Source: Azadirachta indica (Eukaryota; Streptophyta; Magnoliopsida; Sapindales; Meliaceae). Taken from it: a DNA stretch of 64,000 nucleotides. The position numbers and the translations under genes are program-made. Location of the stretch: contig CM040442.1 in assembly GCA_022749755.1 (NCBI GenBank), positions 15,350,457 through 15,414,456 on the forward strand, in the 5' to 3' direction. Shown here piece after piece: positions 25,338-37,250 of this stretch. Below the pieces are notes generated by a model. It was not told the DNA's origin. It did no database searches and saw only the letters and a list, made by a program, of their open reading frames with translations. Position 1 is the stretch's first letter, and each line of letters starts with the position of its first letter.

Positions 25338-28300
25338 CTAAAATGATGCATGGAGCTTCACTTTGATCAGCCCTTGGCATGATAATAGGGCAGCGGCCAG
25401 GCCATTTGGAGTTAATCCCACCAAATGTAAGATAGTTATGTTTTGCAGGTGCTTGATGCTAGCTAGTGCTATGAGTCCAGCATCTGTTACTGAACAATAG
25501 GATAAGTTTATCTGCAGTATAAGATATAAAGCATTGTTATGTTATCAGTTTGAAATCACCCTATGATTCTGCAAACAAGAGAAGGGGAAATGCGAGCACC
25601 TGTTTCAAGTTCTGGGAATTTTGAGCAAGTGGAAGCATTCCGTTATCATTTACATTGAAGCACTTCTTGATGTCTAGGATTGCTAGTTGTCTACATCCCA
25701 CAGCAATGGCTGATAGACCAACTGATGAGACACAAGAGCAACCTCGAATTTCTAGTACTTTCAACCTTGAACATTTTGACAATGATATTAAGGAGGCATC
25801 TGTAACTCCTTCATTATAAGCTATATTGATTGTTTCCAGGGAACGACAACCATGGGAAACTGCTGCAATGCTGATGTCTGTTATTCCCGAGCACCTACAT
25901 AAAAAGTAGTGATTAGATCATTACAAGAAAGGAAAAAATGTCACTGCTTCGTGATGCTTAAACAGAGATCTATTTCTTAAAAACATTCCTATTCACTCTT
26001 CTACTGAAAACTCTGTACTAATAAGAACATAAACTCTTACATTCTTTATCCCTGTTAATGTAGAATCGAATGCTATAGACAATCTGCAGGCAATATTCTT
26101 CGAATCAAATGATAATTGAAAACTTACTAGTCATGCTAAACATTTCTTACTATGAAAACATGCGATGTGCAGAGGGGAAAAGAAACGAACCTGTACAAAT
26201 CAAGCTCCTTAAGAATTGAACAACCGCTTCCGACATGTTTGAGTCCATTGTCAGTTATATTTGAACAAACCCCTAGTTTTAAACTTTGAAGTTTGGAGCA
26301 TCTTGATATGGACTTTAGACCTGCATTGATATTGTGTAAGTCATTTATGTAACCTTTAATTCATACAGAAGAAATCTTAGGATCAAGGTAAAACCTTCAT
26401 CATCAACTTCATTATCTGTAATGTCCAATTCCTCCAAATATAGACAACGCTGTCCAATCAACACAAAGGCTTCTTTTGAAACTAAGCTACAGCACTCCAT
26501 TTTGAGAGAAGTAAGTGAGGTGCAAGAATTTGTAATGCTATCAATGGAGGCATATGTTATCTTACGACAACATGTGACGTCTAACTTCCTCAACTGTTTA
26601 TGAGATTGCACAACAAAAGAGAGCTCCTCATCTGTGACTCCTGAACACTTACTCAAACTCAATTCCTTGAGAGAAGCATGCCAATGTCCAATGGCTTTTA
26701 TCCCAGAACAACTAACTGGACAATCATTCAACTTAACGGATTGTAACATTGAGAAATTATGCAGACATATTGAGAGATCATTAGTGACCTGAACAATCAT
26801 TAAAGATGCACCAAATGAGAAGAAGAAAAATATAATTACGATAGAAGTTAACACAAATGGCCTCATACTTACCCAAAACCCATAAGCTAATGCAAGATGC
26901 TGCAGGCAATCAGCACCTTTTATTAGAGAGGATAAACCAACATGACTAATATTCTGACACTTTGACATGTTCAGAGCCTGAAAAAAGTTTCAAACTAAAA
27001 TTCAATATTTTTTACACAAAGCGGAAAAGAGAAAAATTTATACAATTTGAAGTAAAACACAGCTAAGTATGACACATCAGAATAATCATTCAAAATTTCC
27101 AGTTCTTTGATTTTTAATCTATGAAAAATAACCTGTACCTTTAGAGACTTGCAACTGTGTTCGAGGGATGCAAGGCCATCATCATCAATACCATGGCATC
27201 CTTCAAGAATTAATTCTTCGAGATGTTGTAATCGCAGGACAGATGGGAGACATTTTTCGGTTATCTACATTGTGCAAACATAAAAAATTTTCATATTCCA
27301 ATTTCTTCTAGCTTGGGGAAACAAATAAACTTGAATTTGTTGACTTGATAATATAAAATATGTAGGTTTATAAGGCCTGGTATACTGTGATTCATGGATA
27401 AATTAGACATATTTAGGCACACATGTTTATCACATGCTAACTCCTTAATCCAAACTACACAAAATTTTCTTCCTGCAACAACACACAAAAATCAAATTTT
27501 CTCTTCTTTTGTCTTATAGACTTAGAGATCAAATTTAGATCAATAACAGTGTGTCTGATATATTTCATTGGGTGTTGTTTGTGCAAAGAAAAGAAAAGTT
27601 CAAAGAAGATTCTCAATGCGTGTGGTGGGTTTGGTACTAGGTTACTGCTAGCATTCCTTGACAAGCAACTTTTTGACCAACAGTTGGTCAATAACCATTT
27701 ACTCCACTATCTAAAACCATGACCTCAACACCAAAAAGAAAAGATAGTACTAATTCAGAGAGCACAATGTTCAATTATACGAATCATTTCAGCAACTTTT
27801 GAGGAAGATATCCGGATAATCTATTTTTCTACAAATGTCCACTGAGAAATTAATGCCAAAAAATCGAGACTGCAGATAAAGAACTTGATCGAGGCGGCCA
27901 ATTCTGGAAACAACAACAGTAAGTCCATAGTACATCCTTAAGAACAGGGTGCTCAAAATCATTCAACTTAAATCCCAATGTTACAACCTAACTCTAGTGA
28001 AAGTTAGGCTAAAAAAGAAAACGAAACAGGTTGGCATATATCTGACTGCAAAATAGACCAATCAAATACAGAAATTAATTCCAGAGAGCAAAATTAATTC
28101 ATTTTAAGGAAGAAAAAGGTAAACTCTGCACCTTTATTGAAAGAAGCAAATGACATCACATTGCAATTAGAGTACTAGACCAATCATGGGAACACCAAAC
28201 ATGTCCTACACAATTTATGCATCAAATCAGAAAGCATCCAACTAAAATTTAATTAAATAAAATATAAACTGCCCCATGCGTATGCAGAGAACACGTGGGA

Positions 28301-29046
28301 AAAGTTATATATATCGCAAAGGATTTAAGTGACCTGAGTTTTTCGTTTCCTCCAAACATCAAACAGAAATCAAGCAATAACAAAACCCAAAAGGAAAAAA
28401 GAAGTGGCTGAATGTTATATACCGCTAAGTAAGAGAGATCCAAGCTTCTAATCTCTTTACACTTCAAAGCAATCAACTCTACCCCAAAATCACTAACACG
28501 AACGCACCACTTCAAGCAAAGTAACCTCATCTTTCTGCAGCAAGCAGCTATGCGTCCAATCCCCATATCAGTTATGGACTTACACCTCGCCAACCACAAT
28601 TTCTCCAGATTCTTAGCCTCTGCAATAGCTGCAGCAGCCATGTCACTCAACTCTGTCCAGTTAGACAAGTCAATCTCAATCAAACAGTGACAATTCATAA
28701 GCAAACTTGATAACCCAACTTTTGTGAAGAACCTTGATCTCGAAAGGTTTATGCTACGCAAAGTGGACTTCCATGTGGATGATATAATAATGTTCAATAC
28801 ATTATCATCAGGGCGTGGGAAAAGAGAGAGATCGAGCTGTGAAATAAAAGGGTATCTACAGCAGATTCTTGATAGTAGTTCCGTGCACAATGGCTTGAGG
28901 TTTCTGCGATGGCGAGACTCAATGGAGTAAAACGTTTTGCAAGATAGAGAGAAAGATTTTCTCGCAAATTGGTCATTGTTAAGATGGTCAAGAATCATGA
29001 AAATGATTTCATCTGTTAGAAAATCAAAAGGGTTGGTGTTATTCAT
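25338..29046 (-). CDS. FBL3: F-box/LRR protein of the FBL3 type, C terminus cut by frameshift
   Basis: Substrate-recognition subunit of an SCF ubiquitin ligase. Seven exons with GT-AG borders join in frame: 29046-28423, 27264-27139, 26977-26873, 26788-26395, 26320-26191, 25894-25600 and 25511-25338, giving 615 residues. An F-box lies at about residues 7-50 (FDFLTDEIIFMILDHL, then FSLSCKTFYSIESRHR). It is followed by a long series of cysteine-containing LRRs such as LDVTCCRKIT, LKMECCSLVS and LDITDNEVDDEG. The order and wording match Arabidopsis FBL3 (At5g01720, also named RAE1, which marks the transcription factor STOP1 for degradation). In the last exon a run of four T (minus strand, 25343-25340), where three are expected, creates a stop right after HASF. 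With three T the frame would continue with a family-like tail to a stop at 25241. An in-frame ATG further upstream at 29181 is less likely to be the start because the family begins just before the F-box. Intron 1 is 1158 bp. Confidence 0.92.
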
Positions 29047-29181
29047 TGAGCGATGAGAAGACAATGTGACAGAAAGATTTTGTTTGACTGAACTGGGAAT
29101 TTCTGGTGGAAAGATTTGAGATTCTGATACAAGTTTAACTGTTAAACAGAAAACAAAACACAAGCTTATTGAATCATTCAA

Positions 29182-32100
29182 GAAGACGACTTATATGTCA
29201 AATTATAGTACTAGACTTGCATTTATTAATTGATAATCTTATCATTTTTCTTTTATTTTCTTGTTTTCTCAATGACCAAACAGACCTCCTACTTTCTGTC
29301 AACGCTTAGTTCTGTGTCAAAAATTCGATTTTTTGGATGTATCGTAAATTGACATTTTTGTCCTCGTAGCTTTTCAGAAACGTGCATTGGTTTTCTCCGT
29401 TGTAGTGGTTTAGGCCTGGATGGCAATTTGGTAAACGACGTTTTCCCTCTTGTTAACTTAAATGACAGAATTTTATATTGATCCAAATATAATCTGTTTA
29501 TTGATTGTAGTAAAAGTTAAAATATCAAAACATGAATACGTTTTGATTAATAGAAAAAATGATACGATACTAATTAATTAACCTACTTATTAATCATATG
29601 ATTATATTGTTAATATGACACCACCTATATAATCAAATGAATTTCATTAATACGAATTTTATTTGTTTAAACTGTTTAGCTGATTAAATAATTATTATTT
29701 ATTTAATCTGTTTATTAGATTAAATATAATTTTACCATTTAAAATAATTGATAATAGTATACCATTTAATTAAAATAATACAAATATTTATTAACAAAAT
29801 GCGAAATATATATAATTTATCTCAAATTTTGTAAAATTAAATGACTTATTTGTTGTTGTTCTTTGTCAGAAATTAAATATTTTTTCAAAAAATTTACTTG
29901 TTGTAATAACTATTTTTAAAAAAATATTACTTATAAAAATTTTATTTGGATATATTAATAAGAGTAGTGATCCTCACAATTTTTAAATTTCAATAAATTG
30001 TGTTTTGACTACAACGACTATAATATTCATTTTAGTAATTTTGCATAATATTTTTCTAATTAATTTCTTTGTCTTTTAACTTTATAATACTACAATTAAC
30101 AAAAATATCTTATTTTATTAATCAAATATTTTTTTAACTCTTTATTGTATATATAATCATCCTCGTTTCGTTAATTTTATTAAGGTTTTTTCTTAATTTT
30201 TTATATCTATTTTTTTATAAATTTTGATATAATTATTTTGTATAATATCTATTTTTATTTTGCAAAATACTGAAATAAAATGATAATAGTAGGCATAATT
30301 AGTGTGTTTTAATATTTTGGGACCATATTATATTAAATGGCAACATTTATCAAGGTACGAGGATACTTTCGTCATTTTACTGAAAAATATACGTTGCGGC
30401 GATAAAACCGATGATAGTTTGACCCGGAAATGAGGGTATTATGGGAAGTGGAAAGAATATGAACCGTGAGTCGCTGACAATAGAAGGGGACAAAAGTAGA
30501 AACGATGTCATTTGGGGAAGAAACATTTGAGGAAGGACAGATTCCAAGTGCACATGGTACGGCTTATTTTTTAATTAGCTAATAACATTTTAGTCCCCAT
30601 CTATTTCTTAAACAGCATTATACGACATAATATTATCAAAATTAACAATTTAGTCCCTAACAAAACTTATGTAAAACTAAAAACAACCAAATTTGAAGAA
30701 ATAGACAAATATTATGTTAATTTAGATATCAGATAATTGAAATATTCGATTATTATTATTTTTTCTCTAAATTTTAATAAAATAATAAATTAAAATATAA
30801 TTTTTTAATTACAATAACTAGTTCCTATTATCCACAACTAAAATGTTAAAATTGAATATTTTTATTTTAATTTATTATTTTGATAAAATTCATAAAAGAA
30901 AATATTATTGTTCAAACAAATACTAAAATCAAGTTAGGGCAAACTTAAATAATTATTTGCGAGAAAAGAAAAGAATTAAAAATATTACATTTAAGTTAAG
31001 GGAGGTATATGTGTATTTCTTCAAATTTCAAGTATATGTGTACTCTCAAACTGAAAAAGGTATCTGTTATTTTTAAATTTTCTTAGCTCAAAAATAACTT
31101 AAGTTAGGGGTTGATTGTTAAAATTATCAAATTATGTTTTAATATATTATTTTAATCAAATTTAGGGAAATATTTAAAGAATATGTAATACTTTTTTTAA
31201 GATAAGACCATCCAAAGTTTTGTCGCGTAGAAGTTAAGGAATTAATTACAAATGTTATCGTTGATTTTGCCAATGGTGACGCTGATGTCTAAATTTTTCA
31301 TTAGATTTTGGAGAGGGGAAAGTTCTTTATTAGTCACTTTTATTTTAAGAAATGTCACTTTAGTTCATTAATTTCTTATATTAGTCATATAAGTCCACAT
31401 ATTATTTCCCATATTATCCCTCTTTAAGATTTTTTTTTAAAAATTTGAAATCTTAACTGGATCTGAGCCTGAACTTAAGAAATTCACCTGGACCGGGCCT
31501 GGCATTCACAACTCGACCTGGCCCGAGTGTTTTTCCAAGCCCATATTTATCACTTTGCCAAAGCGAGGTTCGATGAATGATTCAATTTCCATAACCGGCG
31601 TTTTTAAAATTTTATTTTGTATAATTTAAAATTTAATTAACTAATCATTCATATTGCTAGTTATTATTATTATTTTTTCATTGTAATTCTTATTGTCATT
31701 TTCTGGAACTCAACAGCTAAATTATAAAATTTATGCATTACTAATATTTTATTCTATTTTAAAAATCTAACTATATCTATAAAACATGCTTTTGATATTT
31801 TACCTCACATAATAATATTGTTAAACAATTCTTCCTTCTAAAGCACAAACTGTCCATTTCATCATTATCTTTATTTTTTTTTTAAGAGAAACCATATTAT
31901 TAATGAATTCTAATTACTATCAATTCCTTCTTTAAAAAAAAAAAATACTATCAACTGTATAAGTACCATTGACTTTTTAACACTTAAAAATAAATTTAGG
32001 ATTGAGTCCAAGCCAAACTCCAAAATTATGTTATTTTGTCTAAATAACATTACTCTTTTAAACACAAATTGTGAGTTGTAATGTGAAAAATAATAATAGG

Positions 32101-32868
32101 TTTAAATTCGACTCACATGAATGTAATGTTCTTATTCAAACTTATTTGAAAGATTTTAAAATCAAAAGATTTATTATATAATTAGACAGTTTCTAATTAA
32201 TATTAAAGTAGAAGGAGAAGCAGGATTTTTTTTTTTGGATATTATACCTTTATAATCTATTGATATTTACATTTACTGTAAGAATTAATTTCAACATATT
32301 TCAAAACCAAAACTTTAACGACAACAAAAGCAAAGAAGTCAATTAATTTGATAAGAGATATTTTAAAAATAAATATATTTTTTAACTTATAAAGATTTTT
32401 AAAAAGTCAATTAATTTATATTTTAATCATTCTTAATTTATCAAATAAATTATTTATTTATTTATTTATTCTTTCTTTCTCTTTTTTTTGAATTTCCACT
32501 GTCATTTTTTCTCACCTTCATTGTTAATCTACCCAAAGCTACCCAACAATCTTCATTTCGCAAATTATTAAAGCTTAATATATCAAGAACTGCAAAAATC
32601 GTTCAAATTTACAATTCTAGCAACCAAAAATTCCAATAAAGAAAAATTCTCAGCAAATCCAAATAGTAATCACAATAAATTTATAAATCAACAAACCTAT
32701 ATCACAATGGCTAAACATTCAAAAATAGAGAGAATTAGCATAGTTTTGAATCAACGTAGGAATTTAGAATTGTTATAAAGGATTGTGGACTATCTAGTAG
32801 ACATTGGTTTTAAGGTTAGCTCTTTCACTTGGTGTAGAAGAAAATGAGGGTAGATAACTGCTTATATA
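29182..32868. other. Intergenic, no gene seen
   Basis: The first few hundred bases upstream of 29046 should hold the F-box gene promoter. A GC-richer island at 30330-30580 without coding sequence stands out from the AT-rich surroundings. Another at 31440-31600 contains repeated cctg/cctgg words. From about 32500 onward the sequence leads into tandem repeats before the assembly gap. Confidence 0.35.
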
Positions 32869-33348
32869 TGAGTATACAACTCAAAAACTGTAAAATAAAC
32901 TCATGTTAAAAAAAAAAAAATAAAAAAAGATTCTCCAAGTCGAACCATTGATGTGCATGTAGCAAAATTGACCATCAATGTACATATAGCAAAAGTGAGT
33001 ATATGACATCAGTTTTTAATCAAAACCGACTTCATGTGTGAGTATAAAACAAAAAAAAAAAAAAAAAAAAAACTCATCTGAAAAAAGATAACCTCTTGCA
33101 TATAGACTCTCTAGGTCAAACCATCGATGTGCACATAGTAAAAGTGAGTACATGGTATCAGTTATTAATCAAACTATTAAAAGTGAGTGTACAACTCAAA
33201 AACTTTAAAACTGACTTATATAAGAAAAAAATGGCCTCTTGCATGTACACTCTCCTTCCTCATCCAGGTGTAAAAGGGGAAAAAGAGCCTTTAACAAATA
33301 GGCAAAAGCAAAAAATAGCCAGCTCCTGTGTGAGTATACAACTCAAAA
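32869..33348. repeat. Tandem repeat, ~145-170 bp unit, running into the gap
   Basis: Units starting with tgagtataca or a close variant begin at 32869, 33039, 33184 and 33331, spaced 170, 145 and 147 bases. Each carries the words aaccatcgatgtgca, agcaaaagtgagt and cctcttgca in diverged form, plus a variable poly(A) run. The fourth unit is cut by the N run, so the array probably continues inside the gap. Confidence 0.7.
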
Positions 33349-33448
33349 NNNNNNNNNNNNNNNNNNNNNNNNNNNNNNNNNNNNNNNNNNNNNNNNNNNN
33401 NNNNNNNNNNNNNNNNNNNNNNNNNNNNNNNNNNNNNNNNNNNNNNNN
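33349..33448. other. Assembly gap, 100 N
   Basis: Exactly 100 N. A round number usually means a placeholder for a gap of unknown size. The tandem repeat at its left edge is a likely reason for the break. Confidence 1.
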
Positions 33449-33827
33449 ATGAAAAGCAGCTCTAAGAATTAATGTTAAACTTGAAAGCAACATCCACCAT
33501 CCATTGCAAAAGCATATCGATCGAAAATGAAATTATGCAACTGGGTCTGTTTTTAAGATTTTGACACAACTTTTCTAGGTAGGAAGAAGTTTTCGAGCAA
33601 TTAAGTGCTGCAATGACAACAATATCAATTGCTCTCGTAGCTTTCTGGGTTATTTTAAATTAAATACATATATGGTAAAATTTAATCAAATAAACATAAA
33701 AGTAACGTGATACATGTGTTTAACACTTATTTTAAACTCGTGCCGCAAGGTTGGCAGCATATTTTCGTCTATTATTTACTATATGATTTATTGAATTTGT
33801 GTTTATAAAATATAAAACATCACATTC

Positions 33828-35570
33828 TCAAAGAAAAAAAAAATAGTATATATATTCACTACACAAATGTCCTAGGAGAAACCAAGATTCAATAAAGTAA
33901 AATAAAGCAAAATAGACAAAGATATTTAGCTTTCTAATGAAAGTGCAATAATTTTCCGATTGAAACATTCTGAAGCAACTGCTCTTAATTAATTTAATTA
34001 TCAAACAGCGGTCCTCTTCTAAGGCTTCTCCAAGAAACTTAGACCATAAAAGACCGGTAGCGTTGATGATAGGCAAAACACAAACTTTAATCGGATTGTT
34101 ACCTTGTTGAAGAAGAAAACCAAAACTGATTGTTGTAACAATACGCTGACAAATAGCAAATACCAGTCCTATTATGTACTTGAAATTTCCGAAAGGATTT
34201 GTAACCATGGTAATCTACTCCTCCATTTCCATGTAACTCTTTCCTATCGAGCTTTATAAACAAGCTCTATAGAGCAAATAAGCAAGGCCACAAATGACAC
34301 TAACATACTCATGAGTGCATAGCGAGGTTTTTGCGTAGAAGAAAGTTGGTCGAAATCAGCTGAGAGAATTTCCAGAAAATGTTTGTGATTGTGGCTATCT
34401 TCTCCAAATCAATCTGTGGATAAAAGAAAGAATAAATTCATCATCATTAGTCGGGGAACTAAAGTAATACTACGGAAGAAAATTTTTTATCTTTCTTTTA
34501 TTACCTTTCCGGAGCAACAACCTGTACTATTTCTCCTTCTCTGTGACTCAGGATCTGCAATATTGTTGGTGTCTTGTCCATTTTCTATGAGGTGGGAGTT
34601 TCTTATTGAAGCTCCAATAATTCTTTCAGTATTTGTACTTATTCCCTAAAAACATTGACAATCAAATATCAAGGGTCTAATTAACTGAGTCCTCTACTGC
34701 AGGCATTCATATATTTTTTCTTAAAATGTAAACACTAACTCTTTATAATATTTTAATCTAATCCTTTCTATTCCCTCTACATTAATTATTATGCTCTTGA
34801 TAGATTCCATTAGCCTACGATCCTGCAAAAAAGAGAAAGACTTCAATCTAAACTCTAAAATTCTGAAATTCTGAAAAAAATTGAACACCAGTTGGTTCCA
34901 TTCTCATCCTGTTGCTTCTTCAGTAATATTTACAATTCAAACCCCAGATTCAAACTAATGCACCTGAATCGATTATAAAATTACATTTCATGCATCTATA
35001 TTCGATGAATTGAATTTTTTGCATGTAACTAAATTACCCTCGTGGAAATGTGATGACGTACGTTCAGGTGGGCTTCAAAGTTGAGATTGGGATCGATGGA
35101 AGGTTTCTGTCGCATCCAGGGAAACCATAAGGATACTCCATAGGTTCCAGATGATCAACAAAATCATCTTCCAATTCACAGTTGAAATCGTACCCAGCGC
35201 CATAGAATAAATCTACATCAGGTTCAGGGTATTCAACATCATAGCCAAGTTGGCCACAAGGATACTCTACAGGCTCCAAATGATCAAACGAAGTCGTCTT
35301 CCAACTCATGGTTGAAACCGTACCCAGAGCAATAGAATAAATCTTCATTAGGTTCAGGGTATTCAACATCGTAGTCAGGGAGGCTATTTTACAGGTTCCA
35401 GACGATCCTCGGAACAGTTGGTATCTTCAAAAAAGTCATGTTCCAATTCATGGTTGAAATTGTACCCAGAGTCATAAAATAAATCTTCATCACGTTCAAG
35501 GTATTCAACATCTTCCACAACTACATCATTTTCCAATTCTTGCAACGGCAATGACTCATAAGAATTCATA
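33828..35570 (-). pseudogene. Broken multi-exon gene: acidic repeats plus membrane segments
   Basis: I do not recognise the family. A likely start is the ATG at 35570 (MNSYESLPLQELEND). Exon 1 (to 35062, donor gtacgt) codes for three acidic tandem repeats with the recurring words DVEYPEP, EDLFY, GYDFN and ELEDDF. Exon 2 (34645-34505) has good splice borders and joins in phase: it begins GISTNTERIIGAS and ends GCCSGK. Exon 3 (from about 34420) contains HFLEILSADF, then a hydrophobic segment (ALMSMLVSFVALLICSIELV) and the membrane-like block YIIGLVFAICQRIVTTISFG. The frame is broken at least five times: a deletion between repeats 1 and 2, an extra T at 35286-35288, a missing base near 35090, a missing base at the start of exon 3, and another near 34208, with a stop at about 34249. 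The pattern of soluble acidic N-terminal part and C-terminal membrane segments is clear. It is most likely a pseudogene. Confidence 0.6.
35135..35515 (-). repeat. Three tandem coding repeats, 130-141 bp
   Basis: The string ggttcagggtattcaacatc (plus strand) occurs at 35221-35240 and 35351-35370, and in a diverged form at about 35492-35512. The units encode the acidic repeats of the broken gene. The two left copies are nearly identical, so they arose late. Confidence 0.75.
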
Positions 35571-36979
35571 GTTGTTGGATAGATCTGGATAGATCAGAGA
35601 GTAATTTAGAACAAAAAGCAAAAGCCAGTGCAATTTGGTTAAATGACTCAAAAGCAAGTCAATAATTTTTCTCTTCTTTGTCTTCAAGGAATCCGAACTC
35701 ACCTAAAAAGAAGAAAATAGCAGTACGTAAAATGTGTATACACACACACGATGATGAAATGAAATTCTAGTTTAATTGGTTCGAGTTTTATTACACAACA
35801 AAAATTTGAGCTCAATATGAAATGTAAATACACTTTTATATGTTAAATATTTGTCAGCTAAATTTTAAAAATTAACAGTAAAAAAAAAAAGCATTGAATT
35901 CTTACATCTTCCTATTTTCTTAAAATTTGTAGAAACTAAAAAGAAAAAAAATTAAAGTGGATTATTCTCTCTCTTTTTCTTTTGCTCTTTTTTGCTGTTA
36001 ATTCCCTCTCTTTTCTCTTTTTCTCTGTCCCTCTCTTTATAATTTTTTTTTTTTTTTTTTTTACTTTTTATCTTTCCTCTCCACTAGCAATGCGTATGGT
36101 TGATTTTTTCTATCTTAATTTTTGTTCAGAGTGTTTATGGGCTCCCATTTCCTTCAACAATTAATTTATGTCAAATTGCTCCATTGCAGAGTGAATTATT
36201 CATTAATTTTCTTCACGTTTGCATCCTTGTTATTATTATTTACCGTGGGAATCATTAATTTTTGTTGGGAGAATGACAGTAGAGTATTCGCTTTTTAAAA
36301 ATAAATGTCAAATAAATATCTAAATCAAAAATATTTGTTAGTAAAATCACTTCTATTAATTTTTTGCATCACTGTTAATTTTTTACCAATAAAATAACAT
36401 AAATATCCAATTGACTTATGTTGAAAATTTACATAAATATATATAATTTTTAATTTTTTAAATAAATTATAAAATATAAAAAAATATAAATATAGTCTAA
36501 AATAAAAAAACTAATTAATATATTTTGTTAATATAATTGTTTGAGCATATTTGCAATAAATGCTTGGTCCAAACGGCCTCATTAGGAAGACACATTGTTT
36601 TTGTTTCTTGATTAATTATAACCAAAATTGAATATTTATGTTCAGTTATGAGCATAATCAAAGCAATTGCAAGTATTTTTACTTAGTAATCGACATTATG
36701 CAAGCATACGGCTTAGCACTCAACTTAACAAATGAAAAGCACAATACGCCTACAATTTGATTTATAACCACCACCACCACAACAACTCACCATTCACCAT
36801 ACGACAACACCAACAAGAGTCACAACTGTAACAAATATTTGAAACTAAAAAACTAACAAGAAGAAGAAGAAACTTTTGGTTTCTTTTTTCAATTAAACTA
36901 AAAACAAATTAATAGTGCTTCAAAATGTATGTTTTAGATTTGAAAAATATAATTGAGAATGAGAAGCTAAAAAGAAAAC
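35571..36979. other. Intergenic, no gene seen
   Basis: The upstream region of the broken membrane-protein gene lies at the left edge. A CT-rich tract with a long T run occupies 35965-36065. The remainder is AT-rich. A CACCAC-type repeat lies at about 36768-36790. Confidence 0.35.
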
Positions 36980-37250
36980 AATGAAGTTAGCAATGCGGTG
37001 GCACGGAGAAAAAGACAAAGAAGTGGGGGAAAGGAGAGGGAGGAGGAGGAGAAGAAGAAGAAGGAGTTATCGGTGGTAGCAAGGAGAGAAAGAAGAAGAA
37101 TTGGTGGCAAGGAGAGGGAGGAGGAGAAAAAGAAGAAGAAGTTAGTGGCGGCAGCAGTGGTAGCAAGGAAAGAAAGAAAAAGAAGAAGTGGGAGGAGGAG
37201 AAGAAGAAGAAGAAGTAGCAGTAGTGGCAGCAACGAGAAAAGAAAGGAGA
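36980..37250 (+). repeat. Long purine-rich GAA/GGA tract
   Basis: About 270 bases are nearly all purine on the plus strand, built from GAA, GGA and AAG triplets. The word ggtggcaaggagag and variants recur every 55-75 bases (near 37070, 37105 and 37155). Open frames on both strands are a product of the low complexity. Confidence 0.8.

Noticed and set aside
33096..33493. Two open frames spanning the assembly gap
   Set aside because: Their continuity depends on untranslated N; the left part is tandem repeat.
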